A DNA stretch of 64,000 nucleotides. Origin: Acinetobacter genomosp. 15BJ (GTDB lineage: Bacteria; Pseudomonadota; Gammaproteobacteria; Pseudomonadales; Moraxellaceae). The stretch covers positions 1,471,382 through 1,535,381 of the forward strand of contig NZ_KE007347.1 of NCBI RefSeq assembly GCF_000400715.1. Direction: 5' to 3'. The position numbers and the translations under genes were made by a program. Positions 58,888-64,000 of the stretch are shown piece after piece. Under the pieces are notes generated by a model. The model ran no database searches. It was not told the DNA's origin and was given only the letters and a program-made list of their open reading frames with translations. The number at the start of each line of letters is the position of its first letter. Position 1 is the first letter of the stretch.

Positions 58888-59247
58888 AATTCCCTCTCTT
58901 GTTCTGCAGATTTATCACTTTTCACCCATGGTAAAAAATCTGTATTTCTCTTTTTAAATCTAATCATTGAAATTATTTAGCTTTACTTCAATATTTTTAT
59001 ACGACTAAAGATAAATCATTAACTTATAAAACTTTTATCTCATCTTTATTGAAAATATGACACTTGTCAACGATAAAGATATCTATTGAAAGTGACTGTC
59101 AAAATCTGCCCGAGAAAGTCATTATTCAGCGCTATAAATCAGTAGGAGTTTTGCACTGAACTGCATTTGCACTTACACTACAAATAGGCACTCATATGAG
59201 TACCCAAACTGCAATAACCTCACGAAACAAAGCTTTAGGATTCGGCT
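58888..59247. other. Gene-free stretch before gloB with small upstream ORF
   Basis: Divergent promoter region, AT-rich. A 20-codon frame (59196-59258, MSTQTAITSRNKALGFGYAL) runs into and overlaps the gloB start by 11 nt. No ribosome-binding site of note precedes it. Nothing else is recognised. Confidence 0.35.
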
Positions 59248-59258
59248 ATGCATTATAA
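59196..59258 (+). CDS. Possible leader peptide overlapping gloB start
   Basis: Twenty codons from an ATG to a TAA that overlaps the start of gloB by 11 bases in another frame. It could couple translation, or be chance. Evidence is the open frame and its position only. Confidence 0.2.
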   Translation: MSTQTAITSRNKALGFGYAL

Positions 59259-59979
59259 GATTCATGCAATTGACGTAAAAAATGCCTTAAAAAACTATAT
59301 TTGGTTATTGGAAGATACAGAAACACAAGAAGTCGTTGCCATTGATCCAACAGAAGCTGGTTTAGTTACTGATTTCTGTGGGCAAAATGGTCTACAACTT
59401 AAACAAATCTGGCTGACGCATTGGCATAAAGATCATACAGGTGGAGTTGAAGGTTTACTCGCCGATCAGAATATAATGGTCTACGGTCCACGCGATGAGT
59501 TAACTAAAATCTCATTCATTTCAAATCCATTACAAAATGACGATCATTTTCATTTTAATGATCTCAAAGTTGAAATTATTGCAACTCCAGGCCATACCCT
59601 TGGCCATATTACGTATTTTATTGAAAAAATAGAGACGCTGTTTAGCGGTGACACCTTATTTGCAATGGGCTGTGGCCGCTTATTTGAAGGGACAGCGGAG
59701 CAAATGTATCACTCCTTGAATCGTTTGGCTGCGCTACCTATTCAGACCAAGGTGTACTGCACCCATGAATATACCCTTGCCAATGCAGAGTTCGCCCTAA
59801 CCGTTGAACCACACAATGTCGCGCTACAACAGCGCATGCAACAAGTCAAAGCGCTAAGAGAAGCAGATCAAATTACCCTTCCAAGTACCATTGAATTAGA
59901 GCTTGAAACCAATCCCTTCCTGCGGACTGAAAGTGCAGAAGAGTTTGCTCGAATTCGTAGTCTGAAAGATCAATTTTAA
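59248..59979 (+). CDS. gloB: Hydroxyacylglutathione hydrolase (glyoxalase II)
   Basis: Splits S-D-lactoylglutathione to D-lactate and glutathione, the second step of methylglyoxal detoxification. The 243-residue metallo-beta-lactamase-fold enzyme has the zinc motif LTHWHKDHTGGVEG, then TPGHTLGHITYF, FSGDTLFAMGCGRLFEG and TKVYCTHEYTLANAEFA. The last is typical of the glyoxalase II family. An AGGA lies before the ATG. Confidence 0.93.
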   Translation: MHYKIHAIDVKNALKNYIWLLEDTETQEVVAIDPTEAGLVTDFCGQNGLQLKQIWLTHWHKDHTGGVEGLLADQNIMVYGPRDELTKISFISNPLQNDDHFHFNDLKVEIIATPGHTLGHITYFIEKIETLFSGDTLFAMGCGRLFEGTAEQMYHSLNRLAALPIQTKVYCTHEYTLANAEFALTVEPHNVALQQRMQQVKALREADQITLPSTIELELETNPFLRTESAEEFARIRSLKDQF

Positions 59980-60277
59980 TTAAATCCCATCGCTTCGACT
60001 GATTCATTTTCTACTTTCTAAACAAAGTGGAAAATGAAATCATTTTTTACATTTGATTCAAGAATATTTCCCCCAAAAATTGATTTACACTATATTTATA
60101 AAAAATATTTTTCACAATAAATTCAAATAACTAATAAAAACACAGATAAGATTCTATCTATAAAAATTACGCTAAATTTACATTACTTACATGTGGAAAA
60201 ATAAATCTATGCAATCCCCCTTTAAAAAAATTTAACTGACCCTTATTAATAAATACATGTTCACAAGGAGATCTGTC
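59980..60277. other. Gene-free stretch
   Basis: Very AT-rich, ~300 bp, no RNA or repeat recognised. It probably holds the promoter of the small downstream gene. Confidence 0.4.
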
Positions 60278-60484
60278 ATGAAAAACAGAGTTGTTAAAGC
60301 AAAAAACGTATTGGCTTTCCGTATTTGGTTAGAAAAATTAGGATATTCGGTTAAAAATCTGACAGATAACCGTGGCTTCACATTTAGCTTTAAAAAAGAA
60401 TATGGTTTAGTCACAGGCGATTTATCTGGTAATGCTTTAGCAATGCAACTGGGTGAAGAGTTTGAAGATCATTTAAAAGCCTAA
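60278..60484 (+). CDS. Small basic hypothetical protein
   Basis: A 68-residue protein (starts MKNRVVKAKNVLAFRIWLEKLG) with a basic N-terminus and acidic C-terminus (GEEFEDHLKA). AAGGAG sits 7 bases before ATG 60278, which is chosen over an upstream start at 60257. I do not recognise the family. It lies alone between two non-coding regions. Confidence 0.65.
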   Translation: MKNRVVKAKNVLAFRIWLEKLGYSVKNLTDNRGFTFSFKKEYGLVTGDLSGNALAMQLGEEFEDHLKA

Positions 60485-60644
60485 TGGTAAATTTCCCGAG
60501 ATATCAGGGTTTCAAAGGGATTTGGAATCCTTGATTGATGCTCATAAAAATAATTAAAACGTATCTCTCATTTAATCCTTCATTTTCTAACCATTTCAAA
60601 CAAAATTTCATTGGAACAAAAGCAATTTCCAAGTATCATTATGC

Positions 60645-60744
60645 CCAGTCGAGGGATGCTGCGACAATTGATCGGCACTAAAGATCAATTTGCCAGGCTC
60701 GACGATCGGTTAGACACTCGTTTTAACCAACAACGGCATCCGCG
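60645..60744 (+). promoter_or_regulatory. S-adenosylhomocysteine (SAH) riboswitch
   Basis: GTCGAGG-GATGCTGCGAC (60648-60665) is followed by GCCAGGCTCGAC (60692-60703) and CAACGGCATCC (60731-60741). GTCGAG pairs with CTCGAC as P1. GGATGC pairs with GCATCC as the outer pseudoknot helix. A variable hairpin (TTGATC..GATCAA, 60668-60690) sits between. This matches the SAH riboswitch core and lies right upstream of ahcY, its typical target, where SAH binding raises expression. Confidence 0.9.
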
Positions 60745-60782
60745 AACAGAATGATCCATACTATTTTTTCTAGGAGATCCTG

Positions 60783-62165
60783 ATGAACGCGGTGAATGCT
60801 TCATTTACAGATTACAAAGTTGCTGATATTTCCCTTGCTGACTACGGTCGTAAAGAGATCAAACTTGCTGAAGCAGAAATGCCAGCTTTGATCGGCTTAC
60901 GTAAGCGTTATTCAGCAGCTAAACCACTTGCTGGCGCAAAAATCTTGGGTTGTATCCACATGACAATCCAAACTGCTGTTCTTATTGAAACATTGGTTGA
61001 GCTTGGCGCAGAAGTGCGTTGGACCTCTTGCAACATCTTCTCTACTCAAGACCATGCTGCTGCTGCCATTGCTGCAAGCGGTGTTCCTGTATTCGCTTGG
61101 AAAGGCGAAACTGAAGAGGAATATGTGTGGTGCTTAGAACAGCAAATCAATGTCAACGGTCAGCCTTGGGATGCCAACATGATCTTGGACGATGGCGGTG
61201 ACTTAACTGCACTTGTTCATGACAAATACCCTGCGCTTTTAGAACGTATCCACGGTATTACTGAAGAAACAACAACAGGTGTACAACGTCTGTTGGAAAT
61301 GTGGAAAGACGGTTCTCTTAAAGTACCAGCGATCAACGTGAACGATTCGATCACTAAATCGAAGAATGACAACAAATACGGTTGTCGCCATTCATTAAAC
61401 GATGCCATCAAACGTGCAACTGACATGTTACTTTCTGGTCGTCGTGCACTTGTAATTGGTTATGGTGACGTTGGTAAAGGTTCTGCGCAATCTTTACGCC
61501 AAGAAGGCATGATCGTACGTGTAACTGAAGTTGATCCTATCTGTGCAATGCAAGCATGTATGGATGGATACGAAGTTGTATCTCCATATAAAAATGGCGT
61601 ACAAACTGGCAAAAAAGAAGATATTAACCAAGACCTATTGGGCAATACCGATCTTGTTGTAACCACAACTGGTAACTACCATGTATGTGATTCTGCAATG
61701 TTAGATAGCTTAAAAGCGGGTGCTGTGGTGTGTAACATCGGTCACTTTGATACAGAGATCGACACCGCATACTTACGTGGTTACAAGTGGGTTGAAGTGA
61801 AGCCACAAGTACACCAAGTATATCGTTCAGAAGACGAAAATAACTACCTTATCCTTCTTTCTGAAGGTCGTTTAGTGAATCTTGGTAATGCAACAGGTCA
61901 CCCATCACGCGTGATGGACGGTTCTTTCGCCAACCAAGTATTAGGTCAAATGCATTTATTCGCTGAAAAATTTGCTGACTTACCTGCTGAGCAAAAACAA
62001 GCTGCAATTCGCGTAGAAGTACTTCCTAAGAAATTAGATGAAGAAGTTGCTGCTGCAATGGTCCTTGGCTTTGGTGGTGTGTTAACACAATTGACTCAAG
62101 TACAAGCAGATTACTTAGGCGTTCCTGTTGAAGGGCCGTTCAAATCTGACGCTTATAAATACTAA
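60783..62165 (+). CDS. ahcY: Adenosylhomocysteinase
   Basis: NAD-dependent enzyme that splits S-adenosylhomocysteine to homocysteine and adenosine, removing the inhibitor left by methyltransferases. The 460 residues include [36 protein letters not shown], the NAD-binding [16 protein letters not shown], and [12 protein letters not shown]. The C-terminus ends KSDAYKY, as is characteristic. AGGAG precedes the start. An SAH riboswitch controls it. Confidence 0.97.
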   Translation: MNAVNASFTDYKVADISLADYGRKEIKLAEAEMPALIGLRKRYSAAKPLAGAKILGCIHMTIQTAVLIETLVELGAEVRWTSCNIFSTQDHAAAAIAASGVPVFAWKGETEEEYVWCLEQQINVNGQPWDANMILDDGGDLTALVHDKYPALLERIHGITEETTTGVQRLLEMWKDGSLKVPAINVNDSITKSKNDNKYGCRHSLNDAIKRATDMLLSGRRALVIGYGDVGKGSAQSLRQEGMIVRVTEVDPICAMQACMDGYEVVSPYKNGVQTGKKEDINQDLLGNTDLVVTTTGNYHVCDSAMLDSLKAGAVVCNIGHFDTEIDTAYLRGYKWVEVKPQVHQVYRSEDENNYLILLSEGRLVNLGNATGHPSRVMDGSFANQVLGQMHLFAEKFADLPAEQKQAAIRVEVLPKKLDEEVAAAMVLGFGGVLTQLTQVQADYLGVPVEGPFKSDAYKY

Positions 62166-62173
62166 GAAATTCA

Positions 62174-62203
62174 GGGCAGACGTTTTACGGACTGCCCTTT
62201 TTT
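62174..62203 (+). terminator. Intrinsic terminator after ahcY
   Basis: GGGCAG / CTGCCC stem enclosing a CGT/ACG inner pairing and TTT loop, then a T run. It separates ahcY from metF. Confidence 0.8.
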
Positions 62204-62237
62204 CTAAAATTCCAAGCGATTTTAAAAAGGATTTGAA

Positions 62238-63074
62238 ATGACAAAACGTGTTCCTATTTCTTTTGAATTTTTCCCGCCCAAAACTGATGCTGGTGCGGAA
62301 AAATTAAAAACAGTTCATCAAGAATTACAACGATTAAATCCAGAGTTTTTCTCGATTACCTATGGTGCGGGTGGCTCTACACGTGAACGTACTTTAGCTG
62401 CGATTAGTGACTTTAACGGCAAAGGTACACCAGTTGCGCCTCACCTATCTTGTATTGGTGATGACAAAGCACGTATTGCTGAGCTCTTAGATTTATATAA
62501 ATCTCAAGGGATTGATCGTATTGTCGCTTTACGTGGCGATTTACCTTCAGGTCAGGTCGGTCTGGGTGAACTCCCTTATGCTCAAGACCTAGTTCGCTTT
62601 ATCCGTGAACATTCAGGCGATCATTTCCACATTGAAGTGGCTGCCTACCCTGAAATGCATCCACAAGCTGACACCTTTGATGGTGATCTTCAACGTTTTG
62701 TTGAAAAAGTAAATGCAGGCGCGAATGCTGGTATTACTCAATTTTTCTTCAATCCAGACGCGTATTTCTATTTTATTGAACGTATTACCAAAGCTGGCGT
62801 GAATATTCCAGTTGCACCAGGTATCATGCCGATTACCAATGCGAGCAATTTGATCCGCTTTGCTGACGGAACAGGTGCTGAAATTCCACGCTGGATCCGC
62901 AAACAGCTGGCTGCCTATGGCGATGATAGCGCAAGCATCAAAGCATTTGGCCATGAAGTGATTGTGAAACTTTGCGAACGCCTGATCGCAGGTGGCGCAC
63001 CTACCCTACATTTTTATTCAATGAACCAAACTGAACCGACTCGACAACTGGTTGTCGATCTTGGTTTAAACTAA
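62238..63074 (+). CDS. metF: Methylenetetrahydrofolate reductase
   Basis: Reduces 5,10-methylene-THF to 5-methyl-THF, the methyl donor for methionine synthesis. The 278-residue FAD-dependent TIM-barrel has SFEFFPPKTDAGAEKL, FFSITYGAGGSTRERT, DRIVALRGDLP and EVAAYPEMHPQA. ITQFFFNPDAYF and PGIMPITN are the later conserved blocks. With ahcY it closes the homocysteine-methionine cycle. Confidence 0.96.
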   Translation: MTKRVPISFEFFPPKTDAGAEKLKTVHQELQRLNPEFFSITYGAGGSTRERTLAAISDFNGKGTPVAPHLSCIGDDKARIAELLDLYKSQGIDRIVALRGDLPSGQVGLGELPYAQDLVRFIREHSGDHFHIEVAAYPEMHPQADTFDGDLQRFVEKVNAGANAGITQFFFNPDAYFYFIERITKAGVNIPVAPGIMPITNASNLIRFADGTGAEIPRWIRKQLAAYGDDSASIKAFGHEVIVKLCERLIAGGAPTLHFYSMNQTEPTRQLVVDLGLN

Positions 63075-63096
63075 TTTGTACGAGCACAACCCAAGC

Positions 63097-63810
63097 ATGA
63101 ATCGTTTTTATATCGAAACCGAATTAAATACTGGCAACACCGTTGAATTAACCGAATCGGTACTTCATCACTGGGTACGTGTGCTACGCGCAAAAGAACA
63201 AGAACAAGCCATCTTTTTCAATGGAAAAGGTGGCGAATATATCGTAACACTGACTGAAATTAACAAAAAAAATGCTTTTGTTTCTGTTGATCAATTTGAT
63301 CCAGCCGATCGTACAGCACCATTCAAGGTTGTTTTAGGTCAAGTGATGAGTAAAGGCGATCGCATGGATTATGCGATTCAAAAAGCCACTGAACTCGGTG
63401 TTACAACCATTCAACTCTTGACCAGTGAACGCTGTGAAATGCGTTTAAAATACGATCGTGACCAAAAAAAACTAGATCACTGGCAATCTGTAGCAATAGC
63501 TGCCTGTGAGCAATGTGGCATGAACCGAGTTCCTCAAGTTTTAGCGCCAATCAGCTTAACTGAGTGGCTAAACTCAGAGTTACCATCATCACGCTTTGTG
63601 CTGGCTCCAAACAAAGACCAAACGAATGTCTTACTTAACAGCCTACCAGACATTGCCCTACTGATAGGTCCAGAAGGTGGTCTGAGTGAAGCAGAAATTA
63701 ATACTGCCAATCAACATCAATTTAAAAACTGGTGTATCGGAGATCGTGTTCTAAGAACTGAAACCGCCCCAGTAGTTGCTTTATCTATTTTAAATTATCA
63801 CTTTGCATAG
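63097..63810 (+). CDS. rsmE: 16S rRNA m3U1498 methyltransferase
   Basis: Methylates N3 of U1498 in 16S rRNA. The 237-residue SPOUT-family protein has an N-terminal PUA-like domain (HHWVRVLRAKEQEQAIFFNGKGGEY). The knotted SAM-binding core has KGDRMDYAIQKATELGVTTI, TSERCEMRLK and ALLIGPEGGLSEAEI. I chose ATG 63097 over a TTG at 63076. It is 22 bp after metF. Confidence 0.95.
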   Translation: MNRFYIETELNTGNTVELTESVLHHWVRVLRAKEQEQAIFFNGKGGEYIVTLTEINKKNAFVSVDQFDPADRTAPFKVVLGQVMSKGDRMDYAIQKATELGVTTIQLLTSERCEMRLKYDRDQKKLDHWQSVAIAACEQCGMNRVPQVLAPISLTEWLNSELPSSRFVLAPNKDQTNVLLNSLPDIALLIGPEGGLSEAEINTANQHQFKNWCIGDRVLRTETAPVVALSILNYHFA

Positions 63811-63911
63811 AAGTAATGTGGTGACATTGCTTTCTGCTATGTTTAGCGTTAATTTAAAATAAAACGTTGCTGTGTTTACAAAAAAACAAAGACTGTGAAT
63901 ATAGATAAAAA

Positions 63912-64000
63912 ATGAAAAGGATTATTCTTTGTATGTTAGGGGCTCAGGAAAAAAATTTGCCACAGTTTATCTACACAGATCAAATCGATTATCCAAATCA
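63912..64000 (+). CDS. Start of an unknown gene, truncated by the window
   Basis: A frame open from ATG 63912 to the edge. It starts MKRIILCMLGAQEKNLPQ and continues FIYTDQIDYPN, with a second in-frame ATG at 63933 preceded by AAAGG. Too short to name. Confidence 0.4.
   Translation, partial: MKRIILCMLGAQEKNLPQFIYTDQIDYPN

Noticed and set aside
63970..63998. DnaA-box-like sequences (TTATCTACA, TTATCCAAA)
   Set aside because: Each has a mismatch to TTATCCACA and they lie in a probable coding start; two weak hits are expected by chance in AT-rich DNA.

Overview
The window looks like chromosome of an Acinetobacter species (Moraxellaceae, Gammaproteobacteria). The DNA is AT-rich and the gene orders are typical for that group. 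CsrA carries a long C-terminal tail, HisZ is present, rpsF-rpsR-rplI has no priB between the genes, and no phage or insertion sequence is visible. Species cannot be fixed from the sequence alone. Most of the 64 kb is core metabolism, with two clusters of special interest.

Left part (1-12.7 kb): the end of ppsA; a GYF_2/RDD membrane protein; the cytochrome bo3 quinol oxidase operon cyoABCDE, preceded by a leader with a perfect 14-bp inverted repeat; the ribosomal operon rpsF-rpsR-rplI with a clear promoter and a likely S6:S18 leader element; a divergent quinone-reductase-like flavoprotein and HxlR regulator pair; dnaB-alr; and a DoxX protein.

12.7-17.7 kb is an Anbu operon. It encodes a proteasome-like peptidase, a transglutaminase-fold enzyme, an unusually short alpha-E protein and a circularly permuted ATP-grasp. 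It is divergent from a WYL-domain regulator, and the shared promoter region holds two exactly inverted 11-bp sites. The operon implies that some peptide-like product is made and turned over, but its substrate is unknown.

18-33 kb: an ABM-domain protein, purA and hisZ (purine and histidine), a GNAT enzyme, a small coiled-coil membrane protein, an Epd-like dehydrogenase, alaS, lysC (with an internal start for a beta subunit), csrA, rnhB, a lipoprotein, cytochrome b561, an adenine-deaminase-type enzyme and an AzgA-type purine permease.

33-44 kb is an iron-acquisition and flavin-redox region. It has two divergent TonB-dependent receptors; a membrane-anchored flavodoxin/FNR reductase; a PepSY membrane protein; an ApbE-DUF2271 fusion; and a DUF4198 periplasmic protein. 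Fur-like boxes lie in both divergent promoter regions. The likely job is TonB-driven uptake coupled to reduction of the ferric chelate at or in the periplasm.

44-64 kb: an AraC regulator with a histidine-box membrane oxygenase, an SMR pump, mnmG, prmA, a zinc-ribbon DUF3426 protein, fis, purH, a 112-bp palindromic repeat element, purD, metQ-metN-metI, an HDAC-like amidohydrolase overlapping an unknown gene, gloB, then an S-adenosylhomocysteine riboswitch with ahcY, metF and rsmE. The methionine-related genes (metQNI, ahcY, metF) cluster at this end. A further open frame runs off the right edge.
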